Positions 9,945 to 20,234 of a DNA stretch of 64,000 nt are shown piece by piece. The stretch lies in contig NZ_JAQOMS010000002.1 of assembly GCF_028401425.1 (NCBI RefSeq), positions 3,844,001-3,908,000 on the forward strand, given 5' to 3'. The notes beneath the pieces were generated by a model. The model made no database searches, was not told the origin of the DNA, and was given only the letters and a program-made list of their open reading frames with translations. Numbering within the stretch: position 1 is the first letter of the stretch; each line of letters opens with the position of its first letter. The stretch comes from Psychrosphaera algicola. Lineage in GTDB: Bacteria; Pseudomonadota; Gammaproteobacteria; Enterobacterales; Alteromonadaceae. Made by a program: the position numbers and the translations under genes.

Positions 9945-11032
9945 ATGACAGACAAAGCTAAAAAACTCAGCTTGGCAAGCAAACGAGCAATAGAACGTGG
10001 TTATGACCAAAAGCCGTCAGATTGGATGACTGAATTTGATGTTGAGCCGCTAAAAGGTGACTTTGCATTTGAAGAAGGCGTTATTCGTCGTGACCCAACG
10101 TCGGTAATAAAAGTGGGTGATGAATACCATTGCTGGTATACCAAAGGCACCGGTGAAACTGTCGGTTTTGGTAGTGACAACCCAGACGATAAAGTGTTCC
10201 CATGGGATTTAACTGAAGTTTGGCATGCAACATCAACTGACACAATTGAATGGCATGAGCAGTCTGTTGCTATTACGCGTGGCGAACCAAGGTCGTTATG
10301 ACGATAGAGCTGTGTTTACGCCAGAAGTATTGCACTTTGAAGACAAGTTTTATTTGGTTTATCAGTCAGTACAATTTCCTTATACCAACCGTCAAATAGA
10401 GCAAGTTGCCATGGCATATGCCGACTCTCCTTATGGCCCTTGGACTAAATCAGATGCACCTATTTTATCGCCCTCGCAAGACGGAGAGTGGCTAGGAGAC
10501 GTTGATAGCCGTTTTGAAGTTAAATCAAAAGGTAGCTTTGACAGTCACAAAGTACATGATCCATGTTTATTGGCGTTTAATGGTAAGTTTTATCTTTATT
10601 ACAAAGGTGAAACTATGGGCGAAGAAATGAACTTTGGTGGCCGCGAAATTAAGCATGGTGTTGCTATCGCAGACAACATTTTGGGTCCTTATGTTAAGTC
10701 AGAATACAACCCAATATCCAACAGCGGTCATGAAGTAGTAGTTTGGCAACAAAACGGCGGTATTGCGAGTTTATTAACTACTGACGGTCCAGAGAAAAAC
10801 ACGATTCAATTTGCCGAAGACGGTATTAATTTTGACATTAAAGCCCATATTAAAGGGGCTCCAGAGGCTTTGGGGTTGTACCGTAGTGGCGAACAGACTG
10901 AAACATTACCTGAGGCTAACCTGGGGCTTGTGCCATAAATACGATGCGAGTTGGAATTGGAATTTTATTTGTAAATTTAAAACCAGAAAGCAAATTTTGG
11001 ATGCAGGAACATTTCAAAATACTGCAGGGTAA
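9945..11032 (+). CDS. GH117 alpha-1,3-neoagarooligosaccharide hydrolase
   Basis: This five-bladed beta-propeller enzyme removes 3,6-anhydro-L-galactose from the non-reducing end of neoagaro-oligosaccharides, linking the agarases to central metabolism. The N-terminal helix-rich start, FEEGVIRRDPTSVIKVGDEY, WYTKGTG, FDSHKVHDP and the tail DASWNWNF are typical. There is no signal peptide, so it acts in the cytoplasm. The frame breaks near 10285 and again near 10925, after which GLCHKYDASWNWNF resumes in another frame. Joined, it is about 360 residues, normal for GH117. It lies 18 bases after the kinase gene and should share its transcript. Confidence 0.9.
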
Positions 11033-11230
11033 TTAAATGAATAGAGTATTGCTCCACCCGACAGTTTTGTTTGCACTGTTAGGAAAGTGGTACAAGCGGT
11101 TGTTATGGCGTGAAACAATAATAAGAAAAATGCCTGACTACCTTAACGGATCTTATTAATACTGCTTTGGGAAATACGGTTACCTTTATAGCGGGATTGA
11201 TATGATAATTGTGTGTTGTTACAAACCTTT

Positions 11231-11265
11231 GACAGTGATTGGGTAACCTTTCACTGTCTTTTTTA
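11231..11265 (+). terminator. Terminator after the kinase-GH117 operon
   Basis: GACAGTGA / TCACTGTC with a 12-base loop is followed by TTTTTTAT. The 11033-11334 gap otherwise holds only a 40-codon ORF at 11037 that I do not trust. Confidence 0.75.
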
Positions 11266-11334
11266 TATTGATGTTGGCGTAAATAGTTCGACTTGTTACA
11301 CTGCCTCACACTTATTATTTTCGTAATTAAGAGC

Positions 11335-12039
11335 ATGACTCAAAACCAACCACAAAAGCCTCAAGCCAGTAATACATTATTGGAACTTGTATTTAATATT
11401 GTTGTTCCCTCGCTCATTTTAATGAAACTATCCTCGGACGAATATCTAGGTACTGTAAACGCGTTAATAATTGCTTTGGCGTTCCCATTGCTTTATGGCA
11501 TTTGGGATTTTGTAAAAAGTCGCAGCTTAAATTTCTTTTCTCTGCTTGGTTTTTTAAGCACTTTATTAACCGGCGGCATTGGATTGTTTGAACTTGATCC
11601 GCAGTGGTTAGCCATAAAAGAAGCCGCTATTCCTGCGGTTATTGGTTTTGTTGTTTTAATGTCGAGCTTTGGACATAAGCCATTGATAGCAAAATTGATA
11701 TTAAATCCTGCCATTTTTGACTTAGAGAAAATTTACGATACGTTGGCAAAAAATAACAAGGTAGACGTTTTTAAAGCTGAGATTAATCGTGCAAATTTGT
11801 GGCTAGCTGGCACATTTGTTTTCTCTGCAACTGCCAACTACGTATTGGCTCGTATGATAGTTACTAGCCCAGCTGGTACCGTGGCATTTAACGAAGAGCT
11901 TGGTAAAATGACCATGTTAAGTTATCCCGTGATTGCGATACCTTCATTACTCATGTTAATCGGCTTGTTGGTTTATGTTGTTAAAATTATCACTAAACTT
12001 ACCGAGCTAAAGTTCGAAGATATCGTTCAACAAGAATAA
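11335..12039 (+). CDS. Multi-pass membrane protein, VC0807-like
   Basis: This protein of about 234 residues has six or so hydrophobic segments, with NTLLELVFNIVVPSLILMKL near the start and paired helices at the end (IAIPSLLMLIGLLVYVVKII). The overall look matches the VC0807 group of gammaproteobacterial inner-membrane proteins, related to septation-protein A; no reaction is known. I chose the ATG at 11335 (MTQNQPQ), because the extra residues from an earlier in-frame start are poor and a soluble N-terminus is typical. The frame is intact. It lies alone between the agar and GH31 regions. Confidence 0.6.
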   Translation: MTQNQPQKPQASNTLLELVFNIVVPSLILMKLSSDEYLGTVNALIIALAFPLLYGIWDFVKSRSLNFFSLLGFLSTLLTGGIGLFELDPQWLAIKEAAIPAVIGFVVLMSSFGHKPLIAKLILNPAIFDLEKIYDTLAKNNKVDVFKAEINRANLWLAGTFVFSATANYVLARMIVTSPAGTVAFNEELGKMTMLSYPVIAIPSLLMLIGLLVYVVKIITKLTELKFEDIVQQE

Positions 12040-12662
12040 TGTCATGCCTATTGAGCAATGAATTCTCTTATACACAGCGCAAGTTTTATAGAATGTGTGC
12101 TGTGTAGAAATATCAAATTTATAACCGCGATAATTAAACAGCCTCTGTAATTAAATCGCTATTCCAATGCCAATATGTTTGCCAAATATTAATTCCTACA
12201 TTTTGAACAAAACTCAAAGCGTGACCTATGTAAAGTCGGAATGGATTATTGTTTAGCAACGAGTAAATCGCGACGCTCTAAATTCTAAATAAAACCATGA
12301 ATATCTGAATACGTATGTAGCTTAAATACATTTCCCTCCATTCCCGATAGCCTACTAGTTCGCGACAGTTTTCGTTTTACCAATGTCTAAAAATAATTGC
12401 GAAATGTTTGTTATATGCCTGTTTATTCTCCGTTTTTCATCGATTTAGGACGAGTCGCTAGATCTGGTTACGAACAGGGGTTAAGGGGTGAGGAATGCTG
12501 TTTAATACCGATTTTACGGTGAAGTCATCACCGGGCACAACTTACAATTTTCATCTACACGGACTAATGTCAATAATAAGCAAACATTAAAAACAGGTCT
12601 AAACGTAAATTGGAATTTAACAAATAGTATTTAAATCAACAAAGTTAATAAAGGTTTGCCTA
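12040..12662 (+). other. 623-base intergenic region upstream of GH31
   Basis: This stretch holds the LacI-type operator at 12305-12320 and otherwise no gene I can support. Short open frames start near 12383 and 12496, but neither has a family look. The distance from operator to the GH31 start (about 340 bases) implies a long leader or a missed small gene. Confidence 0.5.
12305..12320. promoter_or_regulatory. Putative LacI-family operator, copy 1
   Basis: CTGAATACGTATGTAG, with palindromic core ATACGTAT, is identical over all 16 bases to the site at 16953 upstream of the MFS transporter and matches 14 of 16 at 22795 upstream of the lacI gene. Confidence 0.65.
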
Positions 12663-15108
12663 ATGAGATCCAACATATTTTGGTTATTTATCGTTATATT
12701 TTCTACCGAGGTGGTCGGAAACGAGTTAGTGTCTTGGCAGTTACATGGTCAATCTTTGGAGCTGAAAACAAAGGTCAGTCAAGTGACGTTGACGGCGCTG
12801 ACTCAAGATGCAATAGAGGTATTATATGACGCCGACGAAAAACAAATTCCGTCGTTTGCTATCGATTATGATGCCCTTAAACAAAACCCAAACTTAGCTT
12901 CTGATGTTTCTGTTGTAGAAAAACCCGGCCAATTGTTATTCACGACTGCACATATGCGAGCTGTCGTCCAAAAAGTGCCATTTGGGATTAGATTTGAATA
13001 CAAAAATAACTTTTTATTCGCAGAGGAAAGTGGCTTTTTTAATGAGCATGAGTAAACTCGGGTTTCGGTTTCGATTGCAACTAGGGGAGTTACTTATGGG
13101 AGGCGGTGAACGTGTACTTGGGATGAATCGCCGGGGACATCGCTTACCTCTGTACAACCGAGCTCATTATGGCTATGGCACTGAATCTAAACAAATGAAC
13201 TTCTCTATTCCTGCGGTGGTGTCGTCGCGCAAGTACACTTTGTTATTTGACAATACCGCGAATGGTTGGATGGACTTAGGTCATTCCCAATCCAATGTTT
13301 TGCAGTTTGAAGCAACAGGCGGACGCAAAGCGTATGTCGTCATTGGGGGCACTACTTATCCAAATCTATTACAGCATTATGTTGGAGTGACGGGCAAGCA
13401 ACCTTTACCGCCCCGTTGGGCATTTGGTAATCACGCATCGCGATTTGGATATCGAAACCAAAATGAAGTATTGGAAACGATAGCGTTGTTTCGAGAAAAG
13501 CGGATACCAGTTGATTCAATTATTTTAGATCTATATTGGTTTGGTGCGGAGATCAAAGGTCACATGGGGAACTTGGATTGGGATGATAATACCTTTCCTG
13601 CCCCTGAATCGATGATTTCGACATTAAAACAAAATGGTGTAAACACTGTTCTGATCACCGAGCCATTTATTCTAACAAGTTCAAAAAAGTGGACTGAGGC
13701 AAACGAAAATAGGGCATTAGCTACAGATTTAGGTGGAAAGCAGACGAAGACGTTTGATTTTTTCTTCGGAAATACTGGACTCATAGATGTCTTTAAAGCC
13801 GATGCACAAGTGTGGTTTGGAAACGTATATAAACGTTTAGCAGCCCAAGGTGTTGCTGGTGTATGGGGAGATTTAGGCGAACCAGAAGTGCACCCTAAAG
13901 ACATGTTACATACACTCTCCAACGCTCTGAATATGCAGGTTACTGCCGACGAGATACATAATGTTTATGGTCATCAATGGGCAGATTTAGTGACTACAGC
14001 ACTTACTGAATATGATGTTAATGGTCGCCCATTTATGATTATGCGTTCAGGCTTTGCCGGTTCACAGCGGTTTGGCATGATCCATGGACTGGCGACGTAA
14101 GCCGGTCATGGGATGGCTTAAAGCCGCAAATTGAGCTGACATTACAAATGAGTTTGTTGGGCATGGGCTACACTCACTCAGATTTAGGTGGTTTTGCCGG
14201 TGGCGACACTTTTGATAAAGAGATGTATATTCGGTGGTTACAATACGGTGTATTTCAACCAATATATCGGCCCATGCTCAGGACAATATTGCACCTGAGC
14301 CTATTTTTCATGATGAACAAACCGTTAATATAATTAGAGAATCGATTAATCTTCGATATAAATTATTGCCTTACAATTACACATTGGCCTATGAAAATAC
14401 GACAACGGGCATGCCACTGATGCGGCCGATGTTTTTTGGTGATGAGCAAAATTTTGATTTATTGAAGATAAAAGACCAATATTTTTGGGGAGATTCTTTT
14501 TAGTTAAACCGATAACGGATCCTAGGGTGAACCGTATCCCTGTCATTTTACCACCCGGCATCTGGTTTGATTTTTGGAGTGATAAGCAGTTTAAGGGCGC
14601 ACAAACCATTAACTATCAAACGGCGTTATCAACAATTCCTGTATTGGTTCGAGCAGGTTCAATTATCCCTAGTGTTGAATTAGTTCAGACAACAAAAGAT
14701 TACAGCAGTGATGCGTTACAACTCGATTACTATTTCCATCCTTCCGTTACCACATCACAAGCAAAAATGTATGAAGATGATGGTTTATCAGCCAATGCAA
14801 TCGCGACAAAGCAATTTGAGTTATTGCAATTTTCAGCCACAATTGAAAACCTTGATAAAACGCCAATTTCAGCGTCTACGCTTACATTTACTCTAGCAAA
14901 ATCTAATGACGGTTTAGGCTATAAAGGCGCGCCAATGAGTCGCGAAGTTACGCTGGTGATTCATAATTGGCAAACAACGCCAAAGCAGGTGGAAATAAAT
15001 GGTGTTCTCTCTAATTTCGCTGATTATGACTGGGATCAAGACAAATCAAGGTTAACTGTTAAAATTGCCAAATGGGCTCAAAATAATGTAATGATCTCTG
15101 TGAGGTAG
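12663..15108 (+). CDS. GH31 family alpha-glycosidase, secreted
   Basis: A signal peptide (first about 20 residues) precedes a GH31 enzyme, most likely an alpha-glucosidase or alpha-transglucosylase. The nucleophile Asp is in GVWGDLGEPEVHP, followed by RSGFAGSQRFG, then TGDVSRSWDG with the acid/base Asp, and HSDLGGFAG. The frame breaks at least four times (near 13040, 14075, 14270 and 14500). The joined product is about 810 residues, normal for GH31. WGDLGEPEVH resembles transglucosylase-type members, but xyloside or galactoside activity is not excluded. The LacI-type operator upstream and the sugar transporter downstream suggest uptake and cleavage of an alpha-glucoside, probably maltodextrin. 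Confidence 0.85.
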
Positions 15109-15227
15109 CCGTTATAGGGGATGTGTCAGCTAATCGCATTTTAATTTTCGGTTTCAACAACTAAAGTCTATAACACAAATACTTGATCGCATGTTTGGTT
15201 GCTTTTTGTCCAGCTCGCGGTTTAAAA

Positions 15228-15241
15228 GTGATGTAGATCAA
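15228..15241. promoter_or_regulatory. Possible FNR/Anr box
   Basis: GTGATGTAGATCAA matches the FNR consensus TTGATNNNNATCAA at all but one fixed base, about 107 bases upstream of an Aer-like receptor gene. E. coli aer is FNR-dependent, which makes the site plausible; a single match can be chance. Confidence 0.4.
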
Positions 15242-15348
15242 GTATTTTTTCGTTATCTTGCTATTTTATTTGAAACGTCTGCTATATAGGATGTATGACA
15301 CGTTATAATTTGTTGGATTGTAATTTAAGTCAGGAAAAGGAGAAGTGA

Positions 15349-16881
15349 ATGGCTAGGCGGGATCAGGCAATAATTGCGGAAGAAGTTGATTTTGATGTAA
15401 ATGAAGAACTTGTCTCAACCACGGACACCCGTGGAGTTATAACCTATGCTAACGATAGCTTTTGTCAGGTAGCAGGTTATACTAGGGAAGAAATGATCGG
15501 CAAAAATCACAATCTGGTTCGACACCCAGACATGCCAAAAGCGGCTTTTGAAGATTTATGGTCGCATTTAAAAAAGGCGAAAACTGGCGAGGCGCAGTAA
15601 AAAACAGATGTAAAGATGGACGCTATTATTGGGTTGATGCCTACGTAACTCCTATTTATGAGTAAGGGTGAATTAGTAGGTTTTCAGTCGGTTCGTCGAC
15701 ATTTAAGTGCCCAACGAAAAAGAAAGCGACCGAGATTTATCAGGCGATAAATCAAAATAAAAATATTGAACCTAAGCTGCAGAATATTCAACTGCGACAT
15801 ATTGGCTTTGGTCTATCGGCTTTGTTAGCTGGCGCGGCAAGTTTTAGCTTGAACTGGATTGCTTTGGTTACCCCTGTTTTACCTTTCATTTTTTATTACC
15901 CTGAATTATTTACAACCCCTGCGTTTTTCAAACGATTGAAACAAGAAAATGACAGTGTTTCGCGGTGGGTTTATTCTGGAACAGGGATTCATAGTATTGC
16001 GGATTTTCATCTAAAGTTATTTGAAGGCAAAACCCGAACAATATTGGGGCGTGTTATCGACAGTTCACAAATTATGGCCGTTGGTGCGAGTACGTTAAAT
16101 GGTGCGGCACATAAAGCAAAACTTGGGGTTGAACAAGAAACCCATGAATTGCATCAGGTTGCTACCGCAGTGGAAGAAATGGTTGCAACGATAGACGAAG
16201 TGGCACAAAACACCGTGAGTACATCTACTAAAGTAAGTGAAGCTCACGCCGATTGTGAACGTGCTAATGCGGCAATGACTCATACAATGACACAGGTTTC
16301 CTCGTTGGCAAAAGAAGTTGAGAAAAGCGCCAACTCGGCAAATGAATTGGCGTCTGAAGCTGAAAAAATTGGTTCAATAATGCAGGAAATTCAGGGTATT
16401 GCGGATCAAACTAACTTACTTGCACTAAATGCGGCAATAGAAGCTGCTAGAGCCGGAGAGCATGGCAGAGGGTTCTCCGTTGTAGCGGATGAAGTTCGAG
16501 CGCTGTCAAGCCAGAACCCATGGTGCGACTGAACAAATTCACAAATCGATTAACGAAATTCAAAATACGTTATTGTCTTGGTCCAAAATTATGGAGCAAG
16601 GTAAAGATTCGGCTGACGCCTGTGTCGCCGAAACTCAAGAAACTCAAGATATCGTGAACAGCGTTTATGCTGCGATCACTGATATAGCAGACTTGGCTAT
16701 GCAAATATCCACAGCAGCCGAAGAGCAAAGTTCTGTTTCTCAAGAGATCAGCCGAAATATCGTCAATATTAGCGATGCATCACGTATCAATTTAGAGCAA
16801 GCTGAATTTGTCGAATACGAAGCAAATGAAATTCAAACCCGTTGTAAAAATCTAGCCTCACTGAGTTTAAGCTTTAAGTGA
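15349..16881 (+). CDS. Aer-like PAS methyl-accepting chemotaxis protein
   Basis: This is a chemoreceptor with an N-terminal cytosolic PAS domain (residues 15-100; TDTRGVITYANDSFCQVAGY and GKNHNLVRHPDMPK are typical of the FAD-binding Aer PAS). A paired hydrophobic region (GLSALLAGAASFSLNWIALV) follows, then a signalling domain with the hairpin tip QTNLLALNAAIEAARAGEHG. It should sense redox or oxygen and signal to CheA/CheW. The ribosome site AAGGAG is good. The frame breaks at least three times (about 15595, 15660-15720 and 16505). It lies between GH31 and the transporter and may be a separate unit, given the FNR-like box upstream. Confidence 0.85.
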
Positions 16882-16891
16882 TTTGTTAATA

Positions 16892-16945
16892 GCTAAAACC
16901 ATTTTAATCCCGTCCTTATTGGGGTTACGATGGTTTTAGTCTCCT
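16892..16945 (+). terminator. Terminator after the Aer-like receptor gene
   Basis: A long hairpin has CTAAAACCAT / ATGGTTTTAG at its base and TAATCCC / GGGGTTA inside; a short pyrimidine-rich tail follows. Confidence 0.65.
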
Positions 16946-16952
16946 TTCTTGC

Positions 16953-16968
16953 CTGAATACGTATGTAG
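16953..16968. promoter_or_regulatory. Putative LacI-family operator, copy 2
   Basis: CTGAATACGTATGTAG lies 85 bases upstream of the MFS transporter start and is identical to the site at 12305. Confidence 0.7.
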
Positions 16969-17052
16969 ATGATTGTTATAAAGAATCGTTACAGGGTAGT
17001 CTATGAATAATAAGAAGAGTGGCGTGTTGACCACAATCAATGGGACGTATTT

Positions 17053-18516
17053 ATGAATCAACCTAAGTTGTCGTTTTGGCAAATTTGGAATGTGAGTTTT
17101 GGTTTTTAGGTGTACAGATAGGTTTTGCGTTACAAAACGGTAACGTAAGTCGGATCTTAACTGACCTAGGCGCGGACTTGTCATCTTTATCACTATTTTG
17201 GTTAGCAGCACCTATTATGGGCCTGCTAGTTCAACCCATTGTTGGCGCGCTATCAGACAAAACATGGAATGGCCTTGGCCGTCGATTACCCTTTATTTTA
17301 GGTGGTGCTATTGTCGCAGCCGGTGCCATGGCGTTATTGCCTAATGCATCTATGGTGGTCGCATTTTTACCGCCAATGATTTTTGGTCTATTAATTTTTG
17401 CAATTAAAGACGCCGCATTTAATGTCACTTTCCAACCGTTTCGCTCATTAGTGTCGGATATGGTGCCTGCTGAACAACGCAACTTAGGTTATTCAGTTCA
17501 AACGCTTCTTATTAATATTGGTGCTGTTGTTGGTTCTATTTTGCCTTTCGTTTTAACAAACGTAGTTGGTTTAGATAATGTCGCAGAAGCAGGGCAAGTT
17601 GCGCCTTCCGTTATTTGGGCATTTTATATTGGCGCCACGATTTTGTTAGGTTCGGTATTGTGGACGGTATTTAGAACGAAAGAATACGCGCCAGAAGATT
17701 ATTACAAATACAAAGGTATGGACATTGAAAAAGTCCAAGCTGAAAATGAACAAGATGCTAAAAAATCAATGGTTGAAAAAGTTGTTGGCCTTTGGCAGTT
17801 AATAAAAGCATCACCTGAAATTATGAAACAATTGGCTTTAGTCCAATTTTTCTCATGGTTTGCTCTTTTCATTATGTGGACATATCTTCCAGCGGCCTTG
17901 ACTCAACATGTATGGGGTGTAGGTGTTGAATGGTTTGACCCAGCTTATTTAGCCACTCATGCCGTTCCGGACGCAATCTCGCAAGCCAAGGGGGCGGCGG
18001 GTGACTGGGTTGGTATTTTATACGCAGCACAAGCGATATTTTCAGTATTGTTTGCCATTGTATTAACTAAGTTGGCAAATAAATTTGGTCGAAAACTTGT
18101 GTACTCGTTATCGTTGTTAGCTGGTGGCTTAGGTTATTTGAGCATGTTTTTGTTCCAAGATACGACATTAGTTACGGTTGATTTGTTAATTACTCAAGTG
18201 ACCGTCGCTGAAGGTGCAATTGGCATTGTACTGTCGATGATTGGTGTTGGTATTGCTTGGTCTGCGATATTAGCGATGCCTTATGCGATATTGGCTGGGG
18301 CATTACCTGCGGATAAAACCGGTGTTTATATGGGCATATTTAACTTTACTATCGCGGCACCGCAAATTGTCTCTGGTATCGTGTCAGGTTGGGTGCTTGG
18401 CAGTATATTTGCGAACCAAGGCAATTAATATCATAATGCTAGCTGGTGTTTGTATGATACTAGGCGCTTTCTCTGTGGGTTTAGTAAAAGACCAAACGGA
18501 AGCGACGCAAGCTTAA
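17053..18516 (+). CDS. MFS sugar transporter, maltose/sucrose type
   Basis: This inner-membrane symporter has about 12 helices and begins MNQPKLSFWQIWNVSFG, with FLGVQIGFALQNGNVSRI in helix 1 and the loop DKTWNGLGRRLPFILGG between helices 2 and 3. That matches the maltose/sucrose transporters of marine gammaproteobacteria and the SLC45-like group. The frame breaks at 17107 (five Ts where six are expected, giving GFLGVQ) and near 18420, after which INIIMLAGVCMILGAF completes the last helix. Joined, it is about 487 residues. The LacI-type operator directly upstream and the GH31 gene nearby suggest an alpha-glucoside substrate. Confidence 0.85.
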
Positions 18517-18540
18517 CAGGGCTCGCAATTTCATAAGTGT

Positions 18541-18570
18541 AAACACCCGATAACATTCGGGTGTTTGTCT
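18541..18570 (+). terminator. Terminator after the MFS gene
   Basis: AAACACCCGA / TCGGGTGTTT with a 6-base loop is followed by GTCTTTTG. Confidence 0.8.
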
Positions 18571-18644
18571 TTTGGGGTAATAGATTGTTTCTACGTGATG
18601 CTTAGCTACAATCGTAAGGAATCAAATCTACAGGAATAAGCCCT

Positions 18645-19232
18645 TTGAAAATCTCTATTATCTCTGGCAGTTCGCGCGCCAAATCAGCTTCATTGAATGT
18701 ATCCACGCACATCAATCAACTCATGTCTAACATCGACTCTACGGTTGACTCTACGATATTTTCACTTGCCGCCAATAAACTACCTATGTGGGATGAAACT
18801 ACCGATTTAGCATCGCTTAGCGCGTTTCAAGACGAACTGGCACAGGCCGATGCCTTTGTTTTTGTCATCCCAGAATGGCACGGCATGGTACCTCCTGCGG
18901 TGAAAAATTTGTTTTTCCTATTCTCCGGTGTATTTCGTCATAAGCCGGCGTTTTTAGTCTGTGTTTCATCGGGAACTGGTGGGCGTTACCCTATCCCTGA
19001 AATGCGCAGTTCAACCTACAAAAATAGCTTTATAAACTACATTCCCGTCAGTGCGGTTATCGACCGAGTAAATACGGTCATAGACGAAAATGGCAATTAT
19101 ATAGCCGAAAAGGCATTTGTTCAAAACCGCCTAGATGAAGGGTTACGGATCCTTATTGAATACAGTAAAGCGTTTCAGGCGATCAGGGCAAGCGACATTG
19201 TGCAAGAAAAACGATTCCCAAATGGGGTATAA
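18645..19232 (+). CDS. NADPH-dependent FMN reductase-like flavoprotein
   Basis: This 195-residue flavodoxin-fold oxidoreductase begins KISIISGSSRAKSASLNV, the FMN phosphate-binding loop, and has PEWHGMVPPAVKNLFFLF in the middle, typical of the NADPH-dependent FMN reductase / quinone reductase family. The start is TTG, with AGGAA ten bases upstream. The frame is intact. It is probably a cytosolic reductase for flavin or quinones. It stands alone between two terminators or gaps; the 332 bases after it (19233-19564) hold nothing I can name. Confidence 0.85.
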   Translation: MKISIISGSSRAKSASLNVSTHINQLMSNIDSTVDSTIFSLAANKLPMWDETTDLASLSAFQDELAQADAFVFVIPEWHGMVPPAVKNLFFLFSGVFRHKPAFLVCVSSGTGGRYPIPEMRSSTYKNSFINYIPVSAVIDRVNTVIDENGNYIAEKAFVQNRLDEGLRILIEYSKAFQAIRASDIVQEKRFPNGV

Positions 19233-19564
19233 ATTTCAATTTCCGCGTTAAGTTTAATTTAGAATGACTTTCTAATTTGGGTGGAGCGTTTTTATTTCTT
19301 AATTGTTTTGTTAAATTAATTAAATTGTGGTCGATTACACGACATTTTGACGTCACTTGACACGTTTGGTTTCTTTGTTTTTCTTATCTATTTGTTTTTA
19401 AAGGAAATTAAAGTTGGTTTGCAACTTGCTCTTCTTTAGCGACAAAAGGCGCAGTAACAAAGTAATGAAAATATTGCTGTAATTACTCGCTAAACCAAAG
19501 TTAGGCTTTTACAATAAATTAAGTCGACTCAAATTGACCAAAAAAGAATAAAGGGGATAACATC

Positions 19565-20221
19565 ATGAGTGTAAAATTGGAAGACCGCCCAATTGAGCAA
19601 GTACGAGAAGAATGTATTGACAAATTGATCATTAACTATAGCCATGGTGTGATCTCATCAGATGCATTTGAACGAAGACTTGACCAACTCATGACCTCTG
19701 AGGTTCATAGCGAGATGTTAGCGCTAGTGGTTGATTTAGAAATGGATATTGACCAAAAGTACGAAACATCGAAGGAAAAGCAGTTTACCCCAAATTATGC
19801 TGAAACAACTGACGATGAAGTGCTAACGTTAAATAGCATATTAGGTTCAGCCGAGCGAAGTGGCCAGTGGCGCGTGCCTAAGCGCATTAAAATTTTAAAC
19901 GTCATAGGCTCAGTTACTTTAGATTTCACCGACGCTATTTTCCATCATCAGAATGTCACTGTAGAGATTTTTAGTGTACTGGCTAGCGATGAAATTTATG
20001 TGCCTGAAAATGTCAATGTAGTTTGCCAAACCTATGGTGTTATCAGCAGTATTGAAAATAAATCTCCTTCACTAGCAAATCGTCAAGCTCCAACTATAAC
20101 CATAGTCGGTAAGTCGATTATCGGTTCGTTAGAAATTAAAGTGAAACGTACAATTAAAGAAAAGTTTTTGGCATTTGCCGAGCAAATGAAAGAAACGTTT
20201 AGTACTAATCGCGCCAATTAA
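19565..20221 (+). CDS. DUF1707-type / LiaF-like C-terminal protein
   Basis: This 218-residue soluble protein has an N-terminal short helical domain (about residues 5-55, IEQVREECIDKLIINYSHGV) of the DUF1707/SHOCT-like type. A beta-helical C-terminal domain (about 85-190) of the LiaF/DUF2154 kind follows, with repeated short strands around ILNVIGSVTLDF and VVCQTYGVISSI. In Firmicutes LiaF-like proteins tune envelope-stress signalling; no membrane helices are present here, so the role is open. An AAAGGGG ribosome site precedes the ATG. The frame is intact and a bidirectional terminator follows. Confidence 0.75.
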   Translation: MSVKLEDRPIEQVREECIDKLIINYSHGVISSDAFERRLDQLMTSEVHSEMLALVVDLEMDIDQKYETSKEKQFTPNYAETTDDEVLTLNSILGSAERSGQWRVPKRIKILNVIGSVTLDFTDAIFHHQNVTVEIFSVLASDEIYVPENVNVVCQTYGVISSIENKSPSLANRQAPTITIVGKSIIGSLEIKVKRTIKEKFLAFAEQMKETFSTNRAN

Positions 20222-20234
20222 TCACGCGATAAGA

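Noticed and set aside
11037..11160. A 40-codon frame just after GH117
   Set aside because: No family look; it lies between the operon end and its terminator and is probably untranslated.
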